Source of the DNA: DATBGO01 sp963785765
GTDB lineage: Bacteria; Actinomycetota; Actinomycetes; Streptosporangiales; Streptosporangiaceae
Length of the DNA stretch: 64,000 bases
Assembly: GCA_963785765.1 (NCBI GenBank)
Contig: CAWAWM010000001.1
Span: 434,001 to 498,000 of the forward strand
Reading direction: 5' to 3'
The notes under the pieces are model-generated. The model did not search any database. It was not told the origin of the DNA and saw nothing but the letters and a program-made list of their open reading frames with translations. A program made the position numbers and the translations under genes. Of this stretch, positions 44,299-53,045 are shown piece by piece (within the stretch, counting starts at the first letter, position 1; each line of letters begins with the position of its first letter).

Positions 44299-46202
44299 GC
44301 GGCATGTCGACGGAGAAGCCGCTGAACTTCCGCGGCTCGTCGCGCCGCCTGCTCGGCACGCTCCAGCCGGAACGGCCGCTGATCGCCTTGGCCATCGGCC
44401 TGGCCACCGTCAGCGTGACCCTCGCGGTGCTCGGCCCGCGGCTGCTGGGCGAAGCCACAAACCTGATCTTCGCCGGCGTGGTCGGCCGCCTGATCCCGGC
44501 CGGGGTGACGAAGGCGGAAATGATCACGCGGCTGCGCCAGGAGGGCCGCGGCACCCAGGCGGACATGCTCGGATCCATGAACATCAGTCCCGGCCACGGG
44601 ATCGATTTCAGCGCCGTCGCGCGGGTCCTGCTGATCGTGCTGGTGCTCTACGCGTGCTCGGCGGTGTTCAGCTGGCTGCAGGGCCGCACAGTCGCGGCGA
44701 TCGTGCAGCGGTCGGTGTTCAGGCTCCGCGAGCAGGCCGCCACGAAGCTATCCAGGCTGCCGCTCAGCTACTTCGACCGGCAGCCGCGCGGCGAGATACT
44801 CAGCCGCGTCACCAACGACATCGACAACCTCGCCCAGTCGATGCAGCAGACCCTGAGCCAGGTGCTGACCTCGCTGCTGACCATCGTCGGCGTCATTACC
44901 ATCATGTTCGTCATCTCACCGCTGCTCGCGGTGATCGCGCTGGTCACCGTACCGGTATCGGTGCTGGTCGTGGCGCGGATCGGCAAGCGCGCCCAGCCGC
45001 AGTTCATCAAGCAGTGGTCCACCACCGGCAAGCTCAACGGCCACATCGAGGAGATGTACACCGGCCATTCGCTGGTGAAGGTGTTCGGCCAGCGCGAGCA
45101 GGCGATGCGCACCTTCACCGAGCACAACGACGAGCTGTTTCAATCCAGCTACCGGGCGCAGTTCATCTCGGGCACCATCCAGCCGGCCATGATGTTCATC
45201 GGCAACCTCAACTACGTCCTGGTCGCGGTGGTCGGGGCGCTGCAGGTGGCATCGGGCGCGCTGTCCCTGGGCGCGGTCCAGGCGTTCATCCAGTACTCCA
45301 GGCAGTTCAGCCAGCCGCTGACCCAGGTGGCCAGCATGGCCAACCTGCTGCAGTCCGGGGTGGCCTCGGCCGAGCGGGTGTTCGCGCTGCTGGACGCGAC
45401 CGAGCAGGGGGCCGAGCCGGCCGTGCCGGCCCGTCCGGATCAGGTCACCGGGCGGGTTGAGTTCACCGATATCTCGTTCAGGTACTTCCCAGACGTCCCG
45501 CTGATCGATGACCTGTCGCTGACCGTGCAGCCCGGCCAGACCGTCGCCATCGTCGGGCCGACCGGCGCGGGCAAGACCACGCTGGTCAACCTGCTGATGC
45601 GGTTCTACGAGCTCGACGGCGGCCAGATCACCGTGGACGGGATCGATATCGCCTCGATGCGCAGGGACGAGCTGCGGGCGATGACCGGCATGGTGCTGCA
45701 GGATGCCTGGGTGTTCGGCGGCACCATCGCCGACAACATCGCCTACGGGTCGCCGGGCGCGACCAGGGAAGCCGTTATCGAGGCGGCCAAGGCCACCTAC
45801 GTCGACCGGTTCGTGCGCACCCTGCCCGATGGCTACGAGACCGTTCTCGACGACGAGGGCGGCAACGTCAGCATGGGGGAGCGGCAGCTGATCACCATCG
45901 CGCGCGCCTTCCTGGCCCGCCCGGCCATCCTGATCCTGGACGAGGCGACCAGTTCCGTCGACACCCGCACCGAGGTGCTGATCCAGCGGGCGATGAACTC
46001 GCTGCGCCAGGGCCGGACCAGCTTCGTGATCGCGCACCGGCTGTCGACGATCAGGGACGCCGACCTGATCCTCGTCATGGAAGCGGGCCGGATCGTCGAG
46101 CAGGGCACGCACGCCGCGCTGCTGGCCGCCCGCGGCGCCTACGCCCGGCTGTACGAGGCGCAGTTCGCGCAGGCGATGGCGGAGGTCGACGCACCCGTCT
46201 AA
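44295..46202 (+). CDS. ABC exporter half-transporter (second subunit, catalytic nucleotide site)
   Basis: The product has 635 residues, with an alternative start 3 codons later. The membrane domain (about 30-350) has an extended first loop. The ATPase has Walker A GPTGAGKTT and Walker B ILILDEATSSVDTRTE, with the catalytic Glu. The signature is NVSMGERQLITIA instead of LSGGQ, so the composite site made with the partner's intact NVSGGQ is the active one. This fits an asymmetric heterodimer. The start overlaps the preceding small frame. Confidence 0.93.
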   Translation: MSGMSTEKPLNFRGSSRRLLGTLQPERPLIALAIGLATVSVTLAVLGPRLLGEATNLIFAGVVGRLIPAGVTKAEMITRLRQEGRGTQADMLGSMNISPGHGIDFSAVARVLLIVLVLYACSAVFSWLQGRTVAAIVQRSVFRLREQAATKLSRLPLSYFDRQPRGEILSRVTNDIDNLAQSMQQTLSQVLTSLLTIVGVITIMFVISPLLAVIALVTVPVSVLVVARIGKRAQPQFIKQWSTTGKLNGHIEEMYTGHSLVKVFGQREQAMRTFTEHNDELFQSSYRAQFISGTIQPAMMFIGNLNYVLVAVVGALQVASGALSLGAVQAFIQYSRQFSQPLTQVASMANLLQSGVASAERVFALLDATEQGAEPAVPARPDQVTGRVEFTDISFRYFPDVPLIDDLSLTVQPGQTVAIVGPTGAGKTTLVNLLMRFYELDGGQITVDGIDIASMRRDELRAMTGMVLQDAWVFGGTIADNIAYGSPGATREAVIEAAKATYVDRFVRTLPDGYETVLDDEGGNVSMGERQLITIARAFLARPAILILDEATSSVDTRTEVLIQRAMNSLRQGRTSFVIAHRLSTIRDADLILVMEAGRIVEQGTHAALLAARGAYARLYEAQFAQAMAEVDAPV

Positions 46203-46254
46203 CAGCGGTCCCGCTGCGACGTCCCGTCGTAAGCCCGCGTGAGAGGCTGGTTAC

Positions 46255-46680
46255 GTGCGGGCGCGTCATGACGTCATCGACGTCAAGCATCTCCGCAAGG
46301 AGTACGCCAGGCTGCCCGACTTCGGCAGCTCGCCGTCAACCTGGTGCTGGCCCTGGCCCGCGATCCTGATCATCGTGCTCGGGAGCCTCGGGTTCAGCGG
46401 GAAGCTGCCGGGCAATGCCGCCGGGTTCGTGCTCGCCGTCGTCCTCGCGATCGCCGCGCTGTTCGCGATCGGCACCTGGCTGGCGGCGGTGGCCAGGACC
46501 GCGAAGGCGGCGGCCGCGATCGCCATGGCCCTGTATTTCCCGCTGCTGTTCTTCGCCGGACTGCGGCTCCCGCGCCAGGAGATGCCCACGGTCCTGCTGG
46601 ACAGGTCAGGCTCAGAGCCGCGAGGACGCAACCCATGCGATCTGCTGCATGGAGACTCCGTGCCATCGGGGGGCCTTTAG
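46255..46680 (+). pseudogene. Remnant of an ABC-2 type exporter (ATPase start fused to permease end)
   Basis: The open frame (141 codons) begins like an ABC ATPase (VIDVKHLRKEYA), then jumps to the last helices of an ABC-2 permease (FALAVVLAIAALFAIGTWLA-like; ALYFPLLFFAGLRLPRQEMP). The permease part before 46370 reads best in another frame (QLAVNLVLALA). Most of the ATPase and half the permease are missing, so a large internal deletion and at least one frameshift are implied. The 3' part of the frame has no family similarity. Confidence 0.75.
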
Positions 46681-46759
46681 GGACCGACGATTGTTCCCGC
46701 GAAGGCATCTGCTTGCGTATCGCGCATGGGTGAGGCGGTGCCTGTAGGACAGATCGTAA

Positions 46760-46765
46760 TACAAT
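46760..46765 (+). promoter_or_regulatory. Candidate -10 box for a leaderless toxin-antitoxin mRNA
   Basis: TACAAT ends 7 bp before the antitoxin ATG at 46773, so transcription would start at or next to the A of the start codon. No ribosome binding site is seen. Leaderless mRNAs are common in actinobacteria. No clear -35 is visible. Confidence 0.4.
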
Positions 46766-46772
46766 TGGTGGC

Positions 46773-47012
46773 ATGTCATCGGCCATCAGTGTCCGGCTGG
46801 ATTCCGAAGCTATGCAGGCGCTCGCGCAACTGGAGGCGACCGGAATCAGCAGGTCTGAAGCGATACGCCGCGCGATCCTCGACAGCGCAGGCCGCCTGCG
46901 GAAGCGCGCCGCCCTGGCGGCCGAGGTGGCCGCCCTTGAGGCCGACGAAGATGACAGGCGGGAAATGGTCGAGGTCGCCGGGTTCATGGAGAGCATGCGT
47001 GCTCCGGGGTGA
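46773..47012 (+). CDS. Ribbon-helix-helix antitoxin (MazE/CopG-like)
   Basis: The product has 79 residues. A ribbon-helix-helix N-terminus (SAISVRLDSEAMQALAQLEA, then GISRSEAIRRAILD) would dimerise and bind its own promoter. The acidic C-terminal helix (EADEDDRREMVEVAGFMESM) would wrap and inhibit the toxin. Its end overlaps the toxin gene by 14 bp. Confidence 0.87.
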   Translation: MSSAISVRLDSEAMQALAQLEATGISRSEAIRRAILDSAGRLRKRAALAAEVAALEADEDDRREMVEVAGFMESMRAPG

Positions 47013-47316
47013 CATTCACGAGTTCCGCCCCGCACGCGGAACAGGTCACGAGCAACAAGGCCGCCGATACGGCGTGATCGTCCAAGCGGACGAGCTGCTG
47101 CCCCGCTCGGTAGTGCTCGTAGCTCCGATGTCGCACAGCGCAAGGGCCGCGTCTTTCCGTCCCGAGATCGACCTGCTGGGTAAGGTCACCCGTGTCCTCG
47201 TTGAGCAGGTTGGCGCAGTCGACGCTAGCCGTCTAGGAGAACTCGTGGGTCGCGTCAGCCCGGAGCAGCAATGGGGCATCGACGAAGCTCTGCTGACCGT
47301 TCTTGGCCTCCGCTAG
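46999..47316 (+). CDS. MazF/PemK-family endoribonuclease toxin
   Basis: The product has 105 residues from a GTG inside the antitoxin end. It begins VLRGDIHEFRPARGTGHEQQ and continues GRRYGVIVQADELLPRSVVL and LLGKVTRVLVEQVGAV, the SH3-like barrel of MazF toxins, and ends GIDEALLTVLGL. It would cut single-stranded mRNA at short motifs when the antitoxin is lost. It looks intact within a region of decayed genes, as is common for addictive modules. Confidence 0.9.
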   Translation: MLRGDIHEFRPARGTGHEQQGRRYGVIVQADELLPRSVVLVAPMSHSARAASFRPEIDLLGKVTRVLVEQVGAVDASRLGELVGRVSPEQQWGIDEALLTVLGLR

Positions 47317-47567
47317 CAGGCGCATACCGCCAAGTTGCCGAACTAATCCAGGAACTTCTTAGCAAAAGGCGCCGCTGCGCGGCGCCGGGGCCGACGCTCC
47401 CCGCGCCGGGCTCTGCCTTGGCGAGACCCGCCTGGCGCGCCGCGCCGTCCCTGCCGGGTGACGGGCTCATTCATCAGGTCCATCCGGTACCGGCGAGGAG
47501 CCGTCTTCGTCGGGTCCCAATTGTCCAGCTCGCAGCCGCGGGCGGTCAGCTGTTCACGGCGAGCTGC

Positions 47568-47891
47568 TCATGGCGTCACCATGAGGCCCTTGATCGCGGC
47601 CGTCGCCTGGGCTAGATCGGCATTCCCCTTGGTGACTGCGCCGCTGGCCGAGTGGGCGCTCGCGACAACACCCCGGTAGTAACCGTCTGACACATCAGCG
47701 GAGAGCGCCAGCGAATCCCGCACCGCCTGCCCGTAGTCAGCGATGGCCTGCCCGTACGGTCCGGCCTCATCAGTCATGCAGGCTGGCGGCCGGTTAGCGA
47801 GCGCGCTTGATACGTCGGCGCGGAGCCGGCTGCTGGCTGCGGTGAGCGCAGCCAGCGAGGCTGCCGCGCTGGTGTTGGCGTAGTTCTGCAA
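47568..47891 (-). CDS. Hypothetical protein, probably a truncated fragment
   Basis: The frame has 107 codons and gives an Ala/Ser-rich helical sequence with YANTSAAASLAALTAASSRL and one Cys. The coding look continues upstream in frame without a start (AEKEDLAVVDALQ), so it may be the C-terminal part of a secreted or lipoprotein gene that lost its 5' end. I do not recognise the family. The flanking 47317-47567 and 47892-48066 hold nothing I can support. Confidence 0.4.
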   Translation of the reverse strand: MQNYANTSAAASLAALTAASSRLRADVSSALANRPPACMTDEAGPYGQAIADYGQAVRDSLALSADVSDGYYRGVVASAHSASGAVTKGNADLAQATAAIKGLMVTP

Positions 47892-48066
47892 CGCGTCGAC
47901 GACCGCGAGGTCCTCCTTCTCCGCAGCTGGGCCCAGGGCGGCGGCCAGCCGTGCCAGGCCGCCTCCCTGGTGGCGAGACGCAGGACGCAGAGCGCTCGGC
48001 GCCGCCGGGACCAGTTAACGGCTCCGAGGTGTTCCCGCACCGTCGCGCTCTTGACCGCGAGCGGCG

Positions 48067-48627
48067 TCAGGAGGCCCGGCGGCGCCGCACCGACGCGTCG
48101 GAGACAGCCACTCCACTCAGGCGCTCTCCCCAGGCGCGGGCCCGCCCCAGCTCGCCCTCGACCAAGGCCCCGGTCAGGCCCTCGACGAGGAAGCTCTCGG
48201 GTGCCGCCGCGATGCGCGCCCCGTGCTGCGCGAGGAGCCGGCGGATGGACTTCGACGCCTGGCCCGTGAACGCCGGCAGTCCCTGGAGCCGGGTATCGAA
48301 AGCGGCCCCGGCGACCTCCAGCCGGCCGAGCGATGCGAGCCATTCGCGCACTCCCGGGCCGCCGACGGCGCCCGGTACCAGCTCAACCTCACCCCCCGGC
48401 TTCCTCGCCAGGTCTCCGGCCTTCTTCCGGGTACTCGGCCTGGACATCCCGTGGGTGTGAGTCGGACCGCCCACCACCACGAGATCCGCGCCGTCGAGGA
48501 TGGGGGCATCGGCTGAAGTGACCGGCACCACCGAGACCTCTGCGCCATCGGCCAGCCCCTCGGCGATGGCCTCGGCCACCTTCTTGGTGCTCCCGAATAT
48601 CGATTCGTAGACGATGACTGCTCGCAT
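48067..48627 (-). CDS. Flavodoxin-family protein
   Basis: The product has 186 residues from the ATG at 48627, behind AGGAGG. The FMN phosphate loop is VYESIFGSTKKVAEAIAEGL and the second flavin loop is LVVVGGPTHTHGMSR. It is a cytoplasmic FMN-binding electron carrier or quinone-reductase-like protein. It appears intact. A frame extension upstream lacks similarity. Confidence 0.9.
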   Translation of the reverse strand: MRAVIVYESIFGSTKKVAEAIAEGLADGAEVSVVPVTSADAPILDGADLVVVGGPTHTHGMSRPSTRKKAGDLARKPGGEVELVPGAVGGPGVREWLASLGRLEVAGAAFDTRLQGLPAFTGQASKSIRRLLAQHGARIAAAPESFLVEGLTGALVEGELGRARAWGERLSGVAVSDASVRRRRAS

Positions 48628-48724
48628 GACAGCACCTCCTGCTCCCATGCCTCCAAGTCCAGCGTCTCCCCAACTTCGCACCCAGGACAGGGTCGAAAGA
48701 CCCCTGGCCGCTGACCTCGATGAG

Positions 48725-48932
48725 TCAGCAGGCTCCGGCCAGTTCGAGCGCCTCCGGTTGGTGAACCACGGCGGCCAGCACCGGGTAGTCGGTGTACCCG
48801 GTCTCGCCGCCCAGGTACAGGTTCAGGTCCCGTACCGGATTGACCGGTGCGCCGATGCGTATCCGGTCAACCAGGTCCGGGTTGGCCAGGAAGGGACGGC
48901 CGAGCGCTATCAGGTCGGTGCGCTGGTTGGCC
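48725..48932 (-). pseudogene. 3' fragment of an old yellow enzyme-type alkene reductase
   Basis: The minus strand encodes about 68 residues that match the C-terminal end of NADH:flavin oxidoreductases (DLIALGRPFLANPDLVDRIR, then YLGGETGYTDYPVL) and end at a natural-looking stop (48725-48727). The FMN barrel that should precede it is gone. At its left edge the sequence changes directly into a MerR fragment on the other strand. Confidence 0.8.
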
Positions 48933-48956
48933 CCGCGCCAGGAACCGGTCCGTCCG

Positions 48957-49122
48957 AGATCGCGACCCGCGGCTGGTCAGCGACCTCACCGCGGAACGGG
49001 ATCGGATCAACCAGATGATCTGCGACCTGATCCGGTCCCGGGATGTCCTGGACGGCGTGATCGAGACGGCCGACGCGGCGATGAACGCAGCCGGGCGGAC
49101 CGCGGCGTCTCAGCTACCCTGA
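48957..49122 (+). pseudogene. 3' fragment of a MerR-family regulator
   Basis: About 54 codons resemble the C-terminal dimerisation helix of MerR regulators (LVSDLTAERDRINQMICDLI, RSRDVLDGVIETA). The DNA-binding domain is absent. MerR and old-yellow-enzyme genes are often neighbours, so one deletion event may have removed the 5' halves of a divergent pair. Confidence 0.65.
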
Positions 49123-49730
49123 GTGATGCCTGCCGACGGGCCGCGCGGCAGCGCCAGCCGCTGGGCAGCGCTCACCACGAAGGCCCGGCGCCGGGCATGC
49201 TCGGCCGGGTCGCTGTCCTCGGCGCCGGTCAGCATCCGGGCCAGCTGCGGTACCGAGAACCACCAGGCGGCCAGTGCGATGATCATGAACACCAGGTGCG
49301 CGGGGTCGACGTCGCCGTCGAGGACCCCGTCGCGCTGGGCCGCCGCCAGGGCCTGCACCTTGTCCCGGTAATGAGCGGTGCGGTTCGGCTCGTCGGCCAC
49401 GGGGCCGCCGGCCAGTCCCTCCCACAGCAGCAGCCGGGCCAGCTGTGGATGGGCCGCGTGGTAGTCGAACGTGCGCCCGGCGAACTCACCGATGTCCTCG
49501 AACCCGCCCGCCGGGGGCGTCACCGAGGCGGCCAGCCTGGCGAGCTCGTCGGAGAGCACCACCTCGAACAGGGCCTGCTTGTCGCCGAAGTACTTGTACA
49601 GGCGCTCTTTGTTGATCCGGGCGCGCTCGGCGATCGCCGCCATGGTCGTGCCGGCCGGCCCGTGCTCGGCGAACTCGGCCGTCGCCGCTTCCTTGAGCCG
49701 TCGGCGAGTGCCCTCGGTGTCCCAGGCCAT
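49110..49730 (-). CDS. TetR-family transcriptional regulator
   Basis: The product has 206 residues from the ATG at 49730. The HTH reads AGTTMAAIAERARINKERLY, followed by KYFGDKQALFEVVL. The C-terminal ligand domain resembles the PF17754-like group, with a Trp-rich helix (ALAAWWFSVPQLARML). It is divergent from the SDR gene, which it probably controls through the operator between them. Its 3' end overlaps the MerR remnant by 13 bp. Confidence 0.9.
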   Translation of the reverse strand: MAWDTEGTRRRLKEAATAEFAEHGPAGTTMAAIAERARINKERLYKYFGDKQALFEVVLSDELARLAASVTPPAGGFEDIGEFAGRTFDYHAAHPQLARLLLWEGLAGGPVADEPNRTAHYRDKVQALAAAQRDGVLDGDVDPAHLVFMIIALAAWWFSVPQLARMLTGAEDSDPAEHARRRAFVVSAAQRLALPRGPSAGITQGS

Positions 49731-49757
49731 GGCTGCATCATAGAACGTCGCCAACGC

Positions 49758-49808
49758 CAACGTTGCGGTTGTAGCAATTGCGGAGCTAGAGTAATAACTG
49801 CAACCGCA
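49758..49808. promoter_or_regulatory. TetR/SDR divergent operator region
   Basis: TGCGGTTG (49764) and CAACCGCA (49801) are perfect inverted arms 29 bp apart. CAACGTTG (49758) is a small palindrome overlapping the first arm. TTGCGG also repeats directly at 49763 and 49778. The AT-rich core GAGTAATAACTG lies between. This looks like a two-site operator for the adjacent TetR. Confidence 0.55.
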
Positions 49809-49869
49809 CCGTTGGAGATGCTATTTCGCGAGCCGGGCGCATCCGGCGATTCACCCGGAAGGACGCAGC

Positions 49870-50628
49870 ATGGAGATCGATGTCGCTGGCAAAGTCGTCG
49901 TGGTGACCGGCGCGGCCCGGGGGATAGGACGCACGCTGGCTCTCGGGCTGGCCGCCGAAGGCGCCCGGGTGGCGCTGATCGCCCGCGAGCGCGCCCGGGC
50001 CGAACTGGTAGCCAAGGAAATCGCCGAGCTCCCGGGGGCCCCGCAGGGGCTGGCGATCGAGGCCGACGTCAGCGACGAGGCCGCGGTGATCAGGGCCGCC
50101 GCCGAGGTGGACCGCGCCTGCGGCCGCGTCGACGCGCTGATCAACAACGCCGGGTGGATGCCGGGCCGGCAGCCGATCCTCGAGCTTGAGGCGTCGGTGC
50201 TCGACCGGGTGCTCCGCTCCAACCTGGTCAGCAGTTTCCTGGCCACCAAGCACTTCGCCCCGCTGATGATCCGCGGTGGCGGCGGGCGCATCATCTACCT
50301 GTCCAGCGCCGCCGCCATCCAGTCCAACGCCGGCGGTGCGCCCTACGGCGGTGCCAAGGCGGCCATCAACATCCTGGCCCATGTGGCCCACGAGGAACTC
50401 GCCGGCGACGGCATCCGGACCGTCGCCATTGCCCCGGGCCTGACCGATACGCCCGGGATGCGGGGCATCGTCACCGACGAGTACATCGAGCGCGTCGCCG
50501 GCAGGTATCCGGGCGGCCGGCTCGGCCAGCCCGGCGACATCGTGGCGCTGACCGTCTTCCTCTGCAGCGACGCGGCCAATCACCTGTCCGGTACCGTGAT
50601 CATGGTGCGGCCGCCGGTCAATCGCTAG
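49870..50628 (+). CDS. Short-chain dehydrogenase/reductase
   Basis: The product has 252 residues, a classical SDR. The cofactor motif is VVTGAARGIGRT, the structural NNAG is in LINNAGWM, the catalytic Ser is in IIYLSSAAA, and YxxxK is in APYGGAKAAIN. The C-terminal PGLTDTPGMR is typical. It would reduce or oxidise an alcohol/ketone with NAD(P)(H). It lies divergent from the TetR gene, with GGAAGGA before the ATG. Confidence 0.93.
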   Translation: MEIDVAGKVVVVTGAARGIGRTLALGLAAEGARVALIARERARAELVAKEIAELPGAPQGLAIEADVSDEAAVIRAAAEVDRACGRVDALINNAGWMPGRQPILELEASVLDRVLRSNLVSSFLATKHFAPLMIRGGGGRIIYLSSAAAIQSNAGGAPYGGAKAAINILAHVAHEELAGDGIRTVAIAPGLTDTPGMRGIVTDEYIERVAGRYPGGRLGQPGDIVALTVFLCSDAANHLSGTVIMVRPPVNR

Positions 50629-50755
50629 CCGGCGGCGATCCGGCCCGGCTGCCTGCCTGTCTCCGGCTCGCGCGGTGCGCGGCGACGCGGGTGCGGCTGC
50701 CGTAGGCGGCCTAAACGAAGTTCCCTGACTGAGCCCGGCATGGCACCGTGAACGA

Positions 50756-51550
50756 GTGAGCACCGCGGCGTCCCGGCGATCCACGCCGCCGCCGGCGGTG
50801 GTCCAGGAGCTCGCCGCCGTCCGTCAGATATGCCTGGCCTGGGAGAACGAGCACGCTCTGACCTTCGAGGTGGGTGACGGCCCAGAGCGGTGCTTCGTCA
50901 AATGGGCACCTGCCGGTTCCCCGCTGGACCTGGCCGCCGAGGCGGCGCGGATGACCTGGGCCGCCGACTACACGCCGGTCCCGCGCGTGCTCGGCCAAGG
51001 TGCCGACGGCGAAGGTTCCTGGCTGGTCACCGCGGCCCTGCCCGGTCAGAACGCGGTCTCGAAGCGCTGGCTCGCCGATCCGCGCACCGCGGTGACCGCC
51101 ATCGGAGAAGGGCTCCGCGCACTGCACGATGCCCTGCCGGCCGCGGACTGCCCGTTCTCCTGGATGGCGGAGGACCGGATCGCTGCCGCGGAGCGGGCGG
51201 CGGCGGCCGGGCGACTCGATACCTCGGACTGGCCTCCAGAACTACTGGAAGTCGGCGTCGAGAGGGTGCTCGCCCAGGCCCGGGACATCCCGCCGGCCGA
51301 CCAGCTCGTGGTCTGCCACGGTGACGCCTGCGCCCCGAACACGCTGATCACCGGCGACGGTCGTTGGTCCGGCCACGTCGACCTCGGCGACCTCGGAGTC
51401 GCTGACCGCTGGGCCGACCTGGCCATCGCCACTTTGAGCACCGGGTGGAACTACGGGCCCGGCTGGGAGCACCGACTGCTCGATGCCTACGGAATCAAGC
51501 CCGACGTAGAGCGCGCCCGCTATTACCGGCTGCTCTGGGAGCTCGGCTAA
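50756..51550 (+). CDS. APH(3')-like aminoglycoside/kanamycin phosphotransferase homologue
   Basis: The product has 264 residues from a GTG. The kinase-like catalytic loop is VVCHGDACAPNTLI (HGDxxxxN), and the DFG-equivalent is GHVDLGDLGVADRWADLAIA, characteristic of APH(3'). It would phosphorylate a hydroxyl group of an aminoglycoside or a related natural compound. Resistance cannot be claimed from sequence alone; soil actinobacteria carry many such kinases with other substrates. Confidence 0.85.
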   Translation: MSTAASRRSTPPPAVVQELAAVRQICLAWENEHALTFEVGDGPERCFVKWAPAGSPLDLAAEAARMTWAADYTPVPRVLGQGADGEGSWLVTAALPGQNAVSKRWLADPRTAVTAIGEGLRALHDALPAADCPFSWMAEDRIAAAERAAAAGRLDTSDWPPELLEVGVERVLAQARDIPPADQLVVCHGDACAPNTLITGDGRWSGHVDLGDLGVADRWADLAIATLSTGWNYGPGWEHRLLDAYGIKPDVERARYYRLLWELG

Positions 51551-51555
51551 CCGAA

Positions 51556-51660
51556 CTACAGCCTGGCTTCGGTCAGCGCCTTGGCCCGCCGCAGGCCGCT
51601 GAGCAGCAGCGGCAGGGCGATGTTCTCCTCGGCGGTCAGCTCGGCAGAGTGCCGATAATG
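51556..51660 (-). pseudogene. Fragment of an ABC transporter ATPase (LolD/MacB type)
   Basis: The minus strand gives about 33 residues ending at a stop at 51556-51558 (ELTAEENIALPLLLSGLRRA). This matches the Q-loop to helical-domain segment of LolD/MacB-like ATPases. Nothing of the P-loop or signature motif remains. Upstream the sequence changes abruptly into two AT-rich palindromes. Confidence 0.65.
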
Positions 51661-51683
51661 TACATTATGTCAAGTTAACTTGA
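51655..51683. promoter_or_regulatory. Two perfect 14-bp palindromes one base apart
   Basis: ATAATGTACATTAT (51655-51668) and TCAAGTTAACTTGA (51670-51683) are each perfectly palindromic. They are strikingly AT-rich in this genome. They resemble dimeric operators of MarR, PadR or TetR-type regulators. The genes beside them are now only fragments, so these are orphan operators or mark a junction. Confidence 0.7.
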
Positions 51684-51741
51684 TCCGGGCGCTTAGCTCC
51701 CAACGATCCGGGCCCTCCAGGCGAAAGAGATAGAGGCGTGG

Positions 51742-52960
51742 ATGGCGCTGCCCGCGCTGGGCCTGGCCTACCTGCTGGCCGGGCCCGGCCCGGCGTTGCG
51801 GCGCGCCGGTCAGCTCGCGGTCGCCGCCGTGATCCTCGCGCTGGTCTCGGTGTCCTGGATGACTGCTGTTTCGCTGGTGCCCGCCGCAGACCGTCCTTAT
51901 GTCGACGGCAGCCACGACAACTCCGTCTTCGAGCAGGTCTTCGCCTATAACGGGTTCGGAAGGTTCGGCGACCAGACTCCGTTGCAGGTCCGGGCCGCAC
52001 AGCTGGATCCCGGGGCCGCGGTCCCCGTTCCGGCGCGTACCCCCGGCCGCCTGCTACACGGCGGCCTGGGCCTGGATCCCGGCTGGCTGATCCCGGCCGC
52101 CGCCATCGTGGCCGCGTGGGGTATCGCCAGCCGGCGCCGGAAGCCACGCGGTGACCCGCTCCGGGCCTGTTTCATATTGTGGGGCGGCTGGCTGCTGACG
52201 TTCTTCGCAGTTTTCTCGATGATCACCACGCTCTGGCCCTATTACACCGCGGCGATGGCCCCGGCGGCCGCGGCCATCATCGGGGCCGGCGTCGCCGCGG
52301 CCCGGTCACGGGACCGAGCTCCGGTCAGCTGGACGATAGGCCTGGCGGTCATCGTCGCGGGCACAGCCGTCTATGCAGCCTGGCTGGTGTCCTCGGCTGC
52401 GCGCGCGCCAGGCTGGCTGGTCCCGGCCATCATCGCCACCGGCGCCGCCGCTACCGGCTTGATCGTCTTGTCGCTGGCGGGCCGCTCAGTCGCGTTCACC
52501 GCTGCCCTCCTCGCGGGCCTGGCCGCCGTATTGCTGGCGCCGACCGTCGCCGCGCTCAGCCTGGCGGCTCACAGCCAAGGCGCTTTTGATACGCCGTTCG
52601 AGTCGGCGCGGGTCCAGGAGGCGGTCGCTATCGGCACCGGCAAGCAGGCGGTCGTCGCCGTCCGGGCCGCGATCCCCTTCTGGCAGCAACTCGCGAATAA
52701 AGCCCCTACCTGATGGCGGCGCAAAGCGCGGCGCTGCCGTCGCTGATCATCTATGACACCGGCCTCGAGGCGCTCCCCATCGGGGGTACGACGGTACGAC
52801 TCCGTCGCCGACCCTGGCCCAGCTGCAGGCCGACATCCGGCATGGCCTGTTCCGCATCGTCTGGATAGGCTCCGCCACCGACCCCCGGCTGCGGTGGATC
52901 ACCACCCACTGCACCCATTTGACGAAGCGGTTGTATGACTGCGGAACAGTTCCGGGGGGA
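51742..52960 (+). pseudogene. Decayed membrane glycosyltransferase (GT39/ArnT-like), 5' truncated and frameshifted
   Basis: The first frame (51742-52713) gives the C-terminal membrane half of a GT39-like protein (WMTAVSLVPAADRPYVDGSH, NSVFEQVFAYNGFGRFG). The N-terminal catalytic half with its acidic motif is missing; coding character begins just before 51742 (EIEAWMALPALG). At about 52706 the natural sequence continues in another frame (YLMAAQSAALPSLIIYDTGL). It shifts again near 52790 (TTPSPTLAQLQADIRHGLFR), ending around TDPRLRWITTHCTHL. Each shift fits a single missing base. A stable product is unlikely. Confidence 0.75.
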
Positions 52961-52967
52961 CTCCAGG

Positions 52968-53045
52968 TGCCCCAGCCGGCCCCGGTGGGTCAGCCGGCGA
53001 CCAGCCGGCCCCGGTGGGTCAGCCGGTCCCAGTGCCCCAGCCGGC
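52968..53045. repeat. Direct repeats of a 29-bp unit near the glycosyltransferase remnant
   Basis: Two near-identical copies of a unit beginning CCAGCCGGCCCCGGTGGGTC, 29 bp apart, are followed by a shorter third part (CCCCAGCCGGCTCCG). In the frame of the remnant they give Pro/Val/Gly-rich sequence. They resemble the other slippage-type repeats, but the period is not a multiple of three here, in keeping with loss of coding constraint. Confidence 0.6.

Noticed and set aside
50756..51550. Acquired aminoglycoside resistance gene
   Set aside because: The APH motifs are clear, but there is no transposase or integron, and base composition matches the rest of the window; an intrinsic kinase is more likely.
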